DNA of 64,000 nucleotides from Nocardioides sp. zg-1230 (lineage in GTDB: Bacteria; Actinomycetota; Actinomycetes; Propionibacteriales; Nocardioidaceae): assembly GCF_013155335.1 (NCBI RefSeq), contig NZ_JABJQZ010000002.1, positions 558,001 through 622,000 on the forward strand, written 5' to 3'. Both the position numbers and the translations under genes were made by a program. Shown piece after piece: positions 49,915 to 58,823 of this stretch. Position 1 is the stretch's first letter. Each line of letters starts with the position of its first letter. Below the pieces are notes generated by a model, which saw only the letters and a list, made by a program, of their open reading frames with translations, was not told the origin of the DNA and searched no databases.

Positions 49915-51945
49915 GTGCAGCCAGCGTCGCGACCCCGGTCACGTCCCGTCACCGTGGGCGCGACGCTGGCTGCCGCTCCGGGGATCCTCGGTGGCGCGCT
50001 CGCGCTTGCGCTGGTGACGGTCCTCGACGCGTGGGACCTGGCGGTGGCCGGCGAGGTGCCGGTCGACGCCGTCGTCGCAATCATCTACCCGGTGACAGCA
50101 CTCCTGGTGCTCAGCTCGCCGGCCCTGCGTCCTGGCGGACGCACCCTCGCGTGGATCCTCCTGGCGGCCGGCGGCTGCTCGGGCGTCGCCACCCTCGCCA
50201 CCGTCGGCGCCCAGGCAGCCACGGAGTCCTCGACCGCGACGGGCGTCGCGGTCGTGCTCCTGAGCAGCATGTGGGTGCCGGGCTTCCTCACCCTGCTCAC
50301 GCTCGTCCCGCTGTTCTACCCCGACGGGCTGCTCCCGGGCCGGCTGTGGCTATCCGCCGCCGCGGCAGCGGTCGTGGGCCTGGTGCTGCTGACGGCGGGA
50401 CTCGCGCTCCACCCGCTCACCTTCGAGGGCCGGATCGAGCTCACCAAGCCGTTCACCCACCTGGCGGCCTCGCGCGGGCTGACGGTGATCGCCGTCGTGC
50501 TCCTCGTCCCCGCCGGCCTGGCCGCCATGGCGTCGCTCGTCGTACGACTGGTGCGCTCGCGCGGGCTCGCACGCCGCCAGGTGGTCGTCTTCCTCGCGGC
50601 CGCGGGCCTGCTCGTCGTGGTGACCCTCGCGCAGGGACCGCTGCCCTCCCCGGTGGACATCCTGGCGCAGGCCCTCGCCGCGGCACTGGTCCCCGTCGCG
50701 ATCGGTGTGGCCATCACCCGGCACGGCCTCTACGACCTCGACGTCGCCGTACGGCGCGCACTGGTCGCGGGGAGCCTCGGCGCGTGCCTCGCCGGGGCCT
50801 ACCTCAGCCTGTTCGCCGTCCTGCAGGCCCTGCCCCAGCACAGGTCGGCGCTGAGCGCCGCCGTGGCCGCCGGTGTGACGGGTGCCGTCATGCAGCCCCT
50901 CGCCAGGCGGCTGGCGGCCGGCGTGGACCGCATGTTCTACGGCGACCGTGCCGACCCGTTCGCCGTGACCAGCGAGCTGGGCGCCCGGCTCACCCGGGCC
51001 GGCCTCGACGTCGACCTCGTCCCCCAGGTCGTGTGCTACACCGTCGTCGACACCCTCCGGTTGCCGGGGGCACGGGTGTGGTTGTCCGGCGACGACCGTG
51101 ACCGTCCGGTCGCGGTGGCAGGAGCGGTCGGCGAACGTCGCCCGACGGCCTTCGAGCTGCGACATCGCGGCGAGGTGGTGGCCGAGCTGGACGTGTGGCC
51201 GCGTGCCGGGGAGCAGGAGCTGCACCCACGCGACCGTGTCGTGCTGAGCGGCGTTGCCGACCAGGTCGCGCCGGCGGTCGCCGCGCTGCAGCTGCACCGC
51301 CAGCTGCAGAGGAGCCGCGAGGCTCTGGTGGCGGCCCGGGAGGACGAGCGCCTGCGGCTGCGTCGCGACCTCCACGACGGTCTGGGCGCGACATTGGCAG
51401 GTCTGCGCCTGCAGGTCGAGACCGCGCAGGAGGTGTGCGAGCAGCCGGACGTCGACCGTCTGCTCGGGTCGGCCGTCGCCGGCATCTCCCAGGCGGTCGA
51501 CGAGGTCCGTGCGATCACCGACGGTCTGCGGCCGGCTGCACTCGACGAGCTCGGCCTCGCACGAGCGCTGTCCGCGCTGGCGGAGCGGGTCCGGACGCCG
51601 GGACGCGAGGTCGAGGCCGACATAGACGAGCACGTCGCGGCGGACCCCGCGGTCGAGGTCGCACTCCACCGCATCGCCGCGGAGGCCTTGGCGAACGCCG
51701 TACGCCATTCACGAGCGGGACGGGTGGTCCTGCGGGTCCGTGACGGCGCGGGGGTCGTGCTCGAGGTCACCGACGACGGGGTGGGGATGGACCCGGCGGG
51801 GAGCCCTGCCACCGGGTCGGGTCTGGGACTGGCGTCGATGCGGCAGCGGGCCGAGGAGGTCGGTGGGACCCTGCAGGTGCACACCTCTGAGTCGGGGACG
51901 ACCGTCCACGCCCTGCTCCCGCACGCCGTAGGAGATCTGCGATGA
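49915..51945 (+). CDS. Membrane sensor histidine kinase, NarL class (676 aa)
   Basis: About eight to ten membrane helices fill residues 18-330. A GAF-like or linker region lies at about 350-450 (HPRDRVVLSGVADQVAPAVAALQLH). The phospho-acceptor motif is EDERLRLRRDLHDGLGATLAGLRLQ. The ATPase has HRIAAEALANAVRHSRAG, DDGVGMD and GSGLGLASMRQRAEEVGG. The start is a GTG after a TAGGAT box. The end overlaps the regulator start (ATGA). A large multi-helix sensor of unknown signal. Confidence 0.9.
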   Translation: MQPASRPRSRPVTVGATLAAAPGILGGALALALVTVLDAWDLAVAGEVPVDAVVAIIYPVTALLVLSSPALRPGGRTLAWILLAAGGCSGVATLATVGAQAATESSTATGVAVVLLSSMWVPGFLTLLTLVPLFYPDGLLPGRLWLSAAAAAVVGLVLLTAGLALHPLTFEGRIELTKPFTHLAASRGLTVIAVVLLVPAGLAAMASLVVRLVRSRGLARRQVVVFLAAAGLLVVVTLAQGPLPSPVDILAQALAAALVPVAIGVAITRHGLYDLDVAVRRALVAGSLGACLAGAYLSLFAVLQALPQHRSALSAAVAAGVTGAVMQPLARRLAAGVDRMFYGDRADPFAVTSELGARLTRAGLDVDLVPQVVCYTVVDTLRLPGARVWLSGDDRDRPVAVAGAVGERRPTAFELRHRGEVVAELDVWPRAGEQELHPRDRVVLSGVADQVAPAVAALQLHRQLQRSREALVAAREDERLRLRRDLHDGLGATLAGLRLQVETAQEVCEQPDVDRLLGSAVAGISQAVDEVRAITDGLRPAALDELGLARALSALAERVRTPGREVEADIDEHVAADPAVEVALHRIAAEALANAVRHSRAGRVVLRVRDGAGVVLEVTDDGVGMDPAGSPATGSGLGLASMRQRAEEVGGTLQVHTSESGTTVHALLPHAVGDLR

Positions 51946-52592
51946 CAACCGTCCTGCTCGTCGACGACCACCCGCTCTTCCTCGACGGCGTCCGGGCCGC
52001 ACTCACGGGGGCACCCGACACGGAGGTGGTGGGAGAAGCGCGCGACTGCCGGGAGGCCGTCGAGATGGCCGCCGCTCTCCGGCCCGACGTCGTCCTCATG
52101 GACCTGAACCTGCCGGACGGCTCCGGGGTCGACGCGGCGCGCGAGATCCTCGCCACGTCACCGGACACCGGGATCCTGGTCATCACGATGTCGGCCGACG
52201 ACGACGCGGTGGTCGCCGCGATGCGTGCCGGTGCCCGCGGGTACGTCGTCAAGGGAGCCGGTCGCGCCGACCTGCTTCACGCCGTCGCGACCGTGGCGGC
52301 CGGGGGCGCAGTCTTCAGTCCGGCGGTCGCCGCCCGGCTGGGCGGCTGGTTCAGCGGTGTGGCCGACCGCCCGGGACGCGAGGCGTTCCCCCAGCTCAGC
52401 GAGCGCGAGCGGGAGGTGCTCGACCTCGTGGCGCGGGGGCTCGACAACCGCAGGATCGCCCGCGAGCTGTTCCTCTCGGAGAAGACGGTGCGCAACCACG
52501 TCTCGACGCTGCTCGGCAAGCTGGACGCGGCCGACCGCGCCGAGGCGATCGCGCGTGGCAGGCGCGCCGGTCTCGGCCAGGACCCGAACTGA
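51942..52592 (+). CDS. NarL/LuxR-type response regulator (216 aa)
   Basis: Receiver with LLVDDHPLFLDG, phospho-acceptor Asp in VVLMDLNLPDGSG and Lys in YVVKGAGR. LuxR helix-turn-helix LSEREREVLDLVARGLDNRRIARELFLSEKTVRNHVSTLLGKL. The ATG overlaps the kinase stop. Partner of the preceding kinase. Confidence 0.94.
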   Translation: MTTVLLVDDHPLFLDGVRAALTGAPDTEVVGEARDCREAVEMAAALRPDVVLMDLNLPDGSGVDAAREILATSPDTGILVITMSADDDAVVAAMRAGARGYVVKGAGRADLLHAVATVAAGGAVFSPAVAARLGGWFSGVADRPGREAFPQLSEREREVLDLVARGLDNRRIARELFLSEKTVRNHVSTLLGKLDAADRAEAIARGRRAGLGQDPN

Positions 52593-52615
52593 CCCGACGT
52601 GATCCGACCGCCTTG

Positions 52616-52621
52616 TACGTT
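52616..52621 (+). promoter_or_regulatory. -10 element of the acetyltransferase gene
   Basis: TACGTT ends 6 nt before the ATG at 52628. Confidence 0.5.
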
Positions 52622-52627
52622 GGGCCG

Positions 52628-53188
52628 ATGAGCGGGAAGAGCATGCGCGAGCGGATGCTGGCGGGGGACCCCTACATCGCCGACGACCCGGTCCTGGCCG
52701 AGGAGTCGCGGCGTGCGCAGGGCCTGGCCCACCGGATCAACACGATGGACCCCAACGACGGCGACGGACGTCGGACGCTGCTCGAGGAGCTGCTGGGCGG
52801 CTTCGGCGAGCACAGCGAGGTACGACCGCCGTTGCACTGCGACTACGGCTACCAGACGACGATCGGCGCCCGGACCTTCGTCAACTGGGGCGTGACCTTC
52901 CTCGACGTCGCCACGATCACGATCGGCGACGACGTCCAGATCGGCCCCCACGTCCAGCTGCTCACCGCCACGCACCCGCTCGAGCCGCAACCGCGCCGCG
53001 ACAAGTGGGAGGCGGCCGAGCCCATCACGATCGGCGACAACGTCTGGCTCGGCGGCGGCGTGATCGTCTGCCCGGGCGTCACCATCGGGGCGGACACGGT
53101 CGTCGGCGCCGGTTCGGTCGTCACCCGCGACCTGCCGGCCGGGGTCGTCGCCGTCGGATCCCCGGCCCGGGTGCTCCGCGAGCTCTGA
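52628..53188 (+). CDS. Maltose/galactoside O-acetyltransferase family protein (186 aa)
   Basis: MRERMLAGDPYIADDPVLAEESRRAQ is the typical N-terminal arm, followed by a left-handed beta helix of hexapeptide repeats (TIGDDVQIGPHVQLLTATHP, ITIGDNVWLGGGVIVCPGVTIG, VVGAGSVVTRDLP). The catalytic His is in TATHPL. Acetylates sugars or thiogalactosides using acetyl-CoA in the cytosol. The physiological substrate is unclear. The ATG follows a -10 box by 6 nt. Confidence 0.92.
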   Translation: MSGKSMRERMLAGDPYIADDPVLAEESRRAQGLAHRINTMDPNDGDGRRTLLEELLGGFGEHSEVRPPLHCDYGYQTTIGARTFVNWGVTFLDVATITIGDDVQIGPHVQLLTATHPLEPQPRRDKWEAAEPITIGDNVWLGGGVIVCPGVTIGADTVVGAGSVVTRDLPAGVVAVGSPARVLREL

Positions 53189-53214
53189 GGGCCGACCGGC
53201 TCTCCAGAACCTGA

Positions 53215-53313
53215 ACATGTCCGGCCGTGCACGGGCCGACAACTTCAGCGATCCCCGGCCAGCCGGGGGTTCCTGGACATGTCAGGCCTTGCACAGGCCG
53301 ACAACTTCAGCGA
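53215..53313 (+). repeat. Pair of 37-bp intergenic repeats around a GC hairpin
   Basis: Copies at 53215-53251 and 53277-53313 differ at only four bases. Each starts ACATGTC, contains a small inverted repeat around TGCAC (GGCC on both sides) and ends GGCCGACAACTTCAGCGA. Between them CCCCGGC-CA-GCCGGGG (53253-53268) can fold. The block lies between an acetyltransferase gene and a convergent thioesterase gene and may work in termination or be a REP-like element. Confidence 0.7.
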
Positions 53314-53336
53314 CCAGCTCTGAGCCCCGGCCCGGA

Positions 53337-53714
53337 TCACCCGAGCCGGGACAGGAACCGCTCGGAGTCGACCACGACCCGGGTGATCTCGCCGGCCGCG
53401 AGCACCTTGCCGCTCGTGATGTCGCGCGCGCTGACCGTGAAGCGGTGGAGGCGGCCGTCCTCGTAGGCGCTGGACGCGCTGACCTCGACCGCTGCGCCGA
53501 CGGGGCTGGCGACGAGGTGCTCGACCTGCACCCGCGTGCCGACGCTGGTCGACCCGTCCGGCAGCACGGGCTCGAGGCAGGCGCAGGTGGCGGCCTCGAG
53601 CCAGGCGAGCAGGCGCGGCGTACCGAGGACGGGTAGCGACCCGCTGCCGACGGCTGCGGCGGTGTCGTCGTCGGTGACGACGTACGTCAGCGTGGCGGGC
53701 TCGAGCTGCGGCAT
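53337..53714 (-). CDS. Hotdog-fold thioesterase, FlK-like (125 aa)
   Basis: The ATG at 53714 has GGAAGG 7 nt upstream. LGTPRLLAWLEAATCACLEPVLPDGSTSVGTRVQVEHLVASPVG contains the Thr, Glu and His positions used by FlK-type acyl-CoA thioesterases; the remainder is the second beta-sheet half. Cytosolic. Substrate acyl-CoA unknown; most relatives do not act on fluoroacetyl-CoA. Confidence 0.85.
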   Translation of the reverse strand: MPQLEPATLTYVVTDDDTAAAVGSGSLPVLGTPRLLAWLEAATCACLEPVLPDGSTSVGTRVQVEHLVASPVGAAVEVSASSAYEDGRLHRFTVSARDITSGKVLAAGEITRVVVDSERFLSRLG

Positions 53715-53750
53715 GGGCAGGCCTTCCGGGATTCGGGGGCGTGGTGGGGC

Positions 53751-53775
53751 AACCTGTGGGACTGACACACGTCTA
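53751..53775 (+). promoter_or_regulatory. ECF-type autoregulatory promoter
   Basis: AACC (53751-53754), 16 bp, GTCTA (53771-53775), 6 nt before the sigma factor ATG at 53782. An AAC/GTC pair with this spacing is the common ECF promoter form, and its place before an ECF gene suggests self-activation of a leaderless message. Confidence 0.7.
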
Positions 53776-53781
53776 CCAGAC

Positions 53782-54324
53782 ATGGGAGCGAGGACCGCGG
53801 GGGTGGGGACCGGGATCGAGCCATCGGTGGACATCACCGAGCTCTACGCCGCCCACCGGCTGTCGCTGGTACGTCTCGCGGTGCTGCTCGTCGACGACCT
53901 CGCCTCGGCCGAGGACGTCGTCCAGGACGCGTTCGCCGCGCTCGCCCGCCGACCCCATGCGGTCGAGGACCCGTCGAAGGCCCTCGCCTACCTGCGCGTC
54001 GCGGTCGTCAACACGGCGCGGTCCGCGCTGCGGAGACGTCGTACGGCACGGGCGTACTCACCACCCCACGACCTGTCGCCGCCCACGCCCGAGGACAGCG
54101 CGGTGCTGGCGGAGGAGCACCGGGAGGTCATCGAGGCGTTGCAGCAGCTCGCTCCCCGGCAGCGGGAGGTCCTGGTGCTGCGCTACTGGTCGAACCTGTC
54201 GGAGGCCGAGATCGCTCGGACGCTCGACATCAGCCAGGGGACGGTGAAGTCCACCGCCAGCCGCGCGCTCGTCGCGCTGGAGCGGGCCATGACCGTCACG
54301 AGCTCGGGGAAGGAGGAGCGATGA
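53782..54324 (+). CDS. SigE-family ECF sigma factor (180 aa)
   Basis: Region 2: ITELYAAHRLSLVRLAVLLVDDLASAEDVVQDAFAALARRP. Region 4: LQQLAPRQREVLVLRYWSNLSEAEIARTLDISQGTVKSTASRALVALE. The pattern LYxxHxxxLVRLAxLLxxDxxxAEDVVQDAF and the final ERA fit the actinobacterial SigE-like family (TIGR02983 type). The stop overlaps the membrane protein start (ATGA), the usual position of the anti-sigma factor. Confidence 0.92.
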   Translation: MGARTAGVGTGIEPSVDITELYAAHRLSLVRLAVLLVDDLASAEDVVQDAFAALARRPHAVEDPSKALAYLRVAVVNTARSALRRRRTARAYSPPHDLSPPTPEDSAVLAEEHREVIEALQQLAPRQREVLVLRYWSNLSEAEIARTLDISQGTVKSTASRALVALERAMTVTSSGKEER

Positions 54325-55709
54325 ACGAGATGGAGGACCGCCTCCGCGCCGCCCTGTCCGCGCGCGCCGAGCTGGTGCAGCCCGAGCACCTGGCCCCGCT
54401 CACCCCGGCCGTCGACCTGCGGCCGCGCTGGCAGTCGCCCTGGGTGCTGCTCGCCACCGCGGCGGTCGTGCTGCTCGTGCTCGGTGCCGTCTTCCAGGGC
54501 CTCGCCCGCGACCCGCGGTCCGACGACGTCGCGCCGCGGCCGGGTCAGCCCGAGCTCGAGCTTCCGGCCGACGTCGGCCGGGGCTGGGAGCGCAACGACC
54601 TCGACACCCCGCCGCGGCTCGACCTCGACGGTGATGGGGTCGACGAGAAGGTCGTCTTCCGCGGTGAGCCCACCCCGGATTTCGACGGCCGCTTCCGTCT
54701 GGAGACGACGCTCAGCAGCACGGGCGAGGACGCCTACGGCATCGCGGAGGTGGGGACGACGATCGCCACCAACGTCCTCGATCCGATCGACGCAGACGGG
54801 GACGGCGACCAGGAGCTCGTCCTCTACTACGACGACGCCGAGGCAGTCGGCGGAGGCGGTCGCCCGCTGGTCTTCGACCTGCGCGACGGCCTCCTGGTCC
54901 AGGCCGTGCCGGAGCACCCCGACCTGCTCCAGCGCGGCCAGGTGCCGCTGCCGGGCACGGCGTCGGCGCACTACGAGATGGTGCGGCTCCACGACTACTG
55001 GTTCGAGGACGGCGCGCTGTGGTCGAGCCGGACGGTCGACGCCTATGCCGCGGGCAACATGACGTTGTTGCGCCCCGAGCGCTACGAGGTCGACGCCTAC
55101 GAGTGGCGGTTGGGCGACGACGGGGTCCTGCGCGCCGGGGACGCCTCGTGCCGCGTGATGTTCCCGGAAGGACAGGAGCCGTGCGGGTCGGAGGCCGAGG
55201 AGGGCTTCCTCCCCTACATCAACACCGTCGCGACCGAGACCTTCGGCATCGGGGAGAGGGCGGACTTCCGCGAGGGCTATCGCTACAGCGCACGCCTGGA
55301 GGCCTTCGCCGACCCGAGCCTCGTGGTCGAGGGGGACGACGGCCGCACGGTGCGCTACGACGACTTCGCGATCGGCGACCCGCGGATCTCCACCGTGCAG
55401 CCCATGGGCGTCGACGGCGCCTCGTTCTTCGTGACGTCGGCCTCCGACCCGTCGTACGTCGAGGTGCTGGCGCAAGACGGTGACCAGCTGCGTTCGCTGC
55501 AGGCGGTTGGCGAGATCGACCTCCTCGACGAGGGCGATGTGCGGACGTGGCTGACGCCGAACGGCAGCGTGGTCACCGTGACGGCGCAGGAGGATGGCTC
55601 GTGGATCGCCTGGACCTGGCAGCACGTGCGCTCGGGGATGACCGCTCTCCCGTGGGGCACCGTGTGCTTCGACGACGTCGACGACCCGTCCACGGCGCGC
55701 CGCTGCTGA
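54321..55709 (+). CDS. Membrane-anchored partner of the ECF sigma factor, with DxDxDG loops (462 aa)
   Basis: The first 35 residues are cytosolic (MEDRLRAALSARAELVQPEHL), followed by a membrane helix (about 40-58, WVLLATAAVVLLVLGAVFQGL) and a large extracellular part. Two calcium-binding loops, LDLDGDGVDEKVVF and DADGDGDQELVLYY, are of the FG-GAP/VCBS or EF-hand-like type. The C-terminal third is beta-rich with a few Cys. Position, coupling and topology suggest it is the anti-sigma factor or the sensor for the preceding gene, although no zinc finger is present. Confidence 0.8.
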   Translation: MNEMEDRLRAALSARAELVQPEHLAPLTPAVDLRPRWQSPWVLLATAAVVLLVLGAVFQGLARDPRSDDVAPRPGQPELELPADVGRGWERNDLDTPPRLDLDGDGVDEKVVFRGEPTPDFDGRFRLETTLSSTGEDAYGIAEVGTTIATNVLDPIDADGDGDQELVLYYDDAEAVGGGGRPLVFDLRDGLLVQAVPEHPDLLQRGQVPLPGTASAHYEMVRLHDYWFEDGALWSSRTVDAYAAGNMTLLRPERYEVDAYEWRLGDDGVLRAGDASCRVMFPEGQEPCGSEAEEGFLPYINTVATETFGIGERADFREGYRYSARLEAFADPSLVVEGDDGRTVRYDDFAIGDPRISTVQPMGVDGASFFVTSASDPSYVEVLAQDGDQLRSLQAVGEIDLLDEGDVRTWLTPNGSVVTVTAQEDGSWIAWTWQHVRSGMTALPWGTVCFDDVDDPSTARRC

Positions 55710-55714
55710 TCGCC

Positions 55715-56203
55715 TCAGAAGGACTTGTGGAAGGCGAGCAGGTCGACGCCCGGCACCGGTGACCAGTCGCGGCCGGGGTCGCGGACGTAGCCGAGTCGCG
55801 CGTAGACCCGGTGGGCCGCGGCCATCGTCGCCAGCGATGACAGCGCCATCCCGGTGGCGTCGTCCTCGCGTGCGCGCTGCTCGCACAGCCGGGCCAGTGC
55901 CGTGCCGGCACCGGAGCCCTGCGCGGCCGGGTGGACCGCCAGCATCCGGAACTCGCCCTCGTCGTCGCGCCCGATCTCCCGCCACGGCGAGCCGGGCGGG
56001 CAGTAGGTCACCACGCCGACCACCCGGTCGTCGAGGGCGGCCACCCACACCTCGGCCTGCGCGTCACGGGTCGCGACGTCGCGCAGCCGGTCGCGGTAGT
56101 CGTCCTCGGCGCCCGTGAGCAGCGGGTCGTACGCCGCCACGCACACCTCGCCGGCCGCTGCGTGCTCCTGGGGGCGGATGCGACGCACCTCCAGCCCGGT
56201 CAC
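55715..56203 (-). CDS. GNAT family N-acetyltransferase (162 aa)
   Basis: The GTG at 56203 has GAGG 8 nt upstream. LEVRRIRPQEHAAAGEVCVAAYDPLL is the typical first strand and helix; EFRMLAVHPAAQGSGAGTALARLCEQRA holds the acetyl-CoA pyrophosphate loop (QGSGAG); YARLGYVRDPGRDWSPVPG closes the fold. Substrate unknown. It lies 10 bp downstream of the TPP-enzyme gene on the same strand, probably cotranscribed. Confidence 0.9.
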   Translation of the reverse strand: MTGLEVRRIRPQEHAAAGEVCVAAYDPLLTGAEDDYRDRLRDVATRDAQAEVWVAALDDRVVGVVTYCPPGSPWREIGRDDEGEFRMLAVHPAAQGSGAGTALARLCEQRAREDDATGMALSSLATMAAAHRVYARLGYVRDPGRDWSPVPGVDLLAFHKSF

Positions 56204-56213
56204 GGCCGGGACC

Positions 56214-57890
56214 TCAGATGCCGAACGTGTTGCGGGGGTAGGCCGCCTCGACGTCGGTGATGACGTTGACGAGGTAGGGCACTCCGGCGGCGTACGCCCG
56301 GTCGAGGGCCGGCCCGATCTGCTTCGGGTCGGTGACCGTCTCCCCGGCTCCACCGAGCGCCTTCACCACGTCGTCGTACGGCGTGCGCTGGGCGAGGTCG
56401 GCGGCGACGTCGTAGCCGTAGAGCATCTGCATCGGGCCCTTCTCCAGGCCCCAGGCGGAGTTGTTGCCCATCACCATGACGACCGGGAGGTCGTGGCGCA
56501 CGAGGGTGTCGACGTCCATGAGCGAGAAACCGGCCGCGCCGTCGCCGAGCAGGAGCGTCACCTGCGCGTCGGGTCTCGCGATGCGGGCCGCGATCGCCGC
56601 GCCGAGGCCGGCGCCGAGGCAGCCGTAGGGACCGGGGTCGAGCCAGCCGCCGGGCCGCTTCGGCTCGACGTACTTGCCGGCGAAGGAGACGAAGTCGCCG
56701 CCGTCGCCGATGACGACCGAGTCGTCCTCGAGCCGGGGGACCAGCTCACCGTAGATGCGGGCGGGGTGGATCGGGTCGGCCTCGGCGGTGAGGAGCTGGG
56801 CGTCCCGCTCGGCAGCCGTCCTCACCTGGTCGGCGAGCTGGTCGGACCACGCACGCCAGTCGGGCTTGTCGCCGCGCTCGACGGCTGCCTGCAGGCCGTC
56901 GAGGACGGTGGTGAGGTCACCGGACACGGAGGCGGCGAGCTCGGCGTGGCCGGCGACCTGGCCGGGGGAGTCGGCGATGTGGACGACCCGCGCGAACTCG
57001 CCGGTCGGGTTCTTGTCGGGACCACCGAAGGCGCCGTAGCCGAGGCGGAAGTCGAGAGGCGTGCCGACCACGACGACCAGGTCGGCGCCGGACAGGGCGG
57101 CGCCGCGGGCCTTGGTGACCAGCGAGCGGTGCCCGCCCGGGATGACGCCGCGGCCCATGCCGTTGGTCAGGGTCGGGATGCCGAGGTCCTCCACGAAGCG
57201 CAGCGCGGCCGCCTCGGCGTGGTCGGCCCAGACGTCGGTGCCCAGGATGAGCACCGGCCGCTCGGCGCGGGCGAGGAGGCCCGCGATCGCGACGATGGCG
57301 TCGCCGTCCGGCTCGATGCGGGTGCCCTCGCCGGAGCCGACGCTGCCGGAGGCGGAGTTGAAGAACTCGTCCATCGGGATGTCCACGAAGACCGGGCCCC
57401 GGTGGCTCGAGCGGGCCAGGGTGAAGGCCTCGTCCATGCCGGCCGCCACGTCGCCGGCCGTCATGAGCGTCTTCGCCGACTTCGCCACCGGCGCGATGAT
57501 CGGCGGCTGGTCGAGCTCCTGCAGCGAGCCGGTGCCCCAGCGGTTCTGTGGCGCGCGACCGCCGACGACGACCATCGGGGAGCCCGCGAACTGGGCCTGC
57601 GCGATGGCGCTGATGCCGTTGGTGACGCCCGGCCCCGCGGTGAGCACGGCCAGGCCGGGGACGCGGGTGAGCTTGCCGGTCGCCTCGGCTGCGAAGGCGG
57701 CGGTCTGCTCGTGGCGCACGTCGAGCAGCCGCATCTGCGGGCCCTGCCCCTCCTGCTGCGTCTTCACCGCGCCGTCGTACATCGGGAAGACGTGGGCCCC
57801 CGACAAGGTGAACATGGTCTCGACGCCGTGGGCTCGGGCGACCTGGACGGCCAGCTCGCCGCTGTGGCCGGTGATCTCGCTGCTGCTCAT
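56214..57890 (-). CDS. Acetolactate synthase-like thiamine diphosphate enzyme (558 aa)
   Basis: The cofactor-activating Glu lies in LDVRHEQTAAFAAEA; LTAGPGVTN and GGRAPQNRWGTG follow. The thiamine-binding motif is GDGAAGFSLMDVDTLVRHDLPVVMVMGNN. The central domain (ERPVLILGTDVW, GMGRGVIPGGHRS) is complete. No ACT regulatory subunit lies nearby and several substrate-channel residues differ from IlvB as far as I can judge, so it may be an acetolactate synthase-like decarboxylase or lyase rather than the biosynthetic enzyme. Full length. Confidence 0.88.
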   Translation of the reverse strand: MSSSEITGHSGELAVQVARAHGVETMFTLSGAHVFPMYDGAVKTQQEGQGPQMRLLDVRHEQTAAFAAEATGKLTRVPGLAVLTAGPGVTNGISAIAQAQFAGSPMVVVGGRAPQNRWGTGSLQELDQPPIIAPVAKSAKTLMTAGDVAAGMDEAFTLARSSHRGPVFVDIPMDEFFNSASGSVGSGEGTRIEPDGDAIVAIAGLLARAERPVLILGTDVWADHAEAAALRFVEDLGIPTLTNGMGRGVIPGGHRSLVTKARGAALSGADLVVVVGTPLDFRLGYGAFGGPDKNPTGEFARVVHIADSPGQVAGHAELAASVSGDLTTVLDGLQAAVERGDKPDWRAWSDQLADQVRTAAERDAQLLTAEADPIHPARIYGELVPRLEDDSVVIGDGGDFVSFAGKYVEPKRPGGWLDPGPYGCLGAGLGAAIAARIARPDAQVTLLLGDGAAGFSLMDVDTLVRHDLPVVMVMGNNSAWGLEKGPMQMLYGYDVAADLAQRTPYDDVVKALGGAGETVTDPKQIGPALDRAYAAGVPYLVNVITDVEAAYPRNTFGI

Positions 57891-57899
57891 GCCCGCAGG

Positions 57900-58763
57900 T
57901 TAGCGGGTGTCTACTCGCAAGTAGGGAGCGTTCGTCATGCGGAGCGCCTCGATCACGACGAGCAGCAGGTCAGGCCGCACGGCCGGCGGGTCGGGCGCCA
58001 GCGAGAGGTGGACGAACAGGGCGCGGAGGAACGCCTGGGGGGCCGCGCTCGACGCGAACGGGTCGTGGTCGACCGGGCCCCCGAACGGGTTGCCGGCGGC
58101 CCCGACGCGGTGCACCCACGGCTCGAGGACGTCCACGCCGAGCGCGTTGCGGCGCAGGATCCGCATCGCCGCGTGGGCCATCCGGTCCGGCTCGCCGGCC
58201 GCGAGCGGCGCGTCGGCCGGCTGCTGCAGGAGCCGCTCGGCGAGCACGTCGAGCAGCACCGCGAGCTCCGGGCCGGCCAGGTGCGGCGACTCGCCGAGGG
58301 CGCCCAGGGTGTCGGCGCCGTGCGCGACCGCATGGGCCCACCCCTTGTCGGCCACGAAGCCGCGGGTGTCCTGCTCGGCGAGGAACCACGTCACGATGCG
58401 GTCGCCCCACTCCATGACCTTGGCGCCGGGGAGCAGGTGCTGGGTGTTGTCGCGCTCGAGGCAGTCGGCGAGGACGAGCGCGCTGAAGCTGCGCCGGAAC
58501 ACGGTGTCGGTGCCGACCTCGCCGATCCCGACGGCGAGGCCCGCGACCATCCCGTCGCCGAGCCCGCCCAGCAGGTCGTCGTAGACGCCGTTGTCGATCC
58601 AGGTGGCCAGGGCGGGGTAGGCGGTGCCGTCGCGGACCTCGGGACGCGTCGAGCCGAGCATCGTGGTGAGCTCGGCGGTGAGGTCGTCGAGCGGGCGGTC
58701 CGAGGGAACCTCGAACCCGGCCTTCTGCACCTGGTCCCAGTACCCGAGCGACATGCCGCCCAT
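57900..58763 (-). CDS. DUF2785 family protein (287 aa)
   Basis: The ATG at 58763 has GGGGAGGG 8 nt upstream; the shorter start at 58754 has weaker support. The sequence is all-helical and repeat-like: YPALATWIDNGVYDD, FRRSFSALVLADCLERDN, WFLAEQDTRGFVADKGWAHAVAHGADTLGAL. The DKGWAHxxAHGADLL motif is the DUF2785 hallmark. Soluble. Function unknown. Confidence 0.88.
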   Translation of the reverse strand: MGGMSLGYWDQVQKAGFEVPSDRPLDDLTAELTTMLGSTRPEVRDGTAYPALATWIDNGVYDDLLGGLGDGMVAGLAVGIGEVGTDTVFRRSFSALVLADCLERDNTQHLLPGAKVMEWGDRIVTWFLAEQDTRGFVADKGWAHAVAHGADTLGALGESPHLAGPELAVLLDVLAERLLQQPADAPLAAGEPDRMAHAAMRILRRNALGVDVLEPWVHRVGAAGNPFGGPVDHDPFASSAAPQAFLRALFVHLSLAPDPPAVRPDLLLVVIEALRMTNAPYLRVDTR

Positions 58764-58811
58764 CCTGCCAGCCCTCCCCGACACAGCCCCAGCCCGGTCC
58801 GTCCGGGGCCC

Positions 58812-58817
58812 TAGGCT
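58812..58817 (+). promoter_or_regulatory. -10 element of the PdtaS-like gene
   Basis: TAGGCT ends 6 nt before the GTG at 58824, implying a leaderless message. Confidence 0.55.
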
Positions 58818-58823
58818 GGCCGG

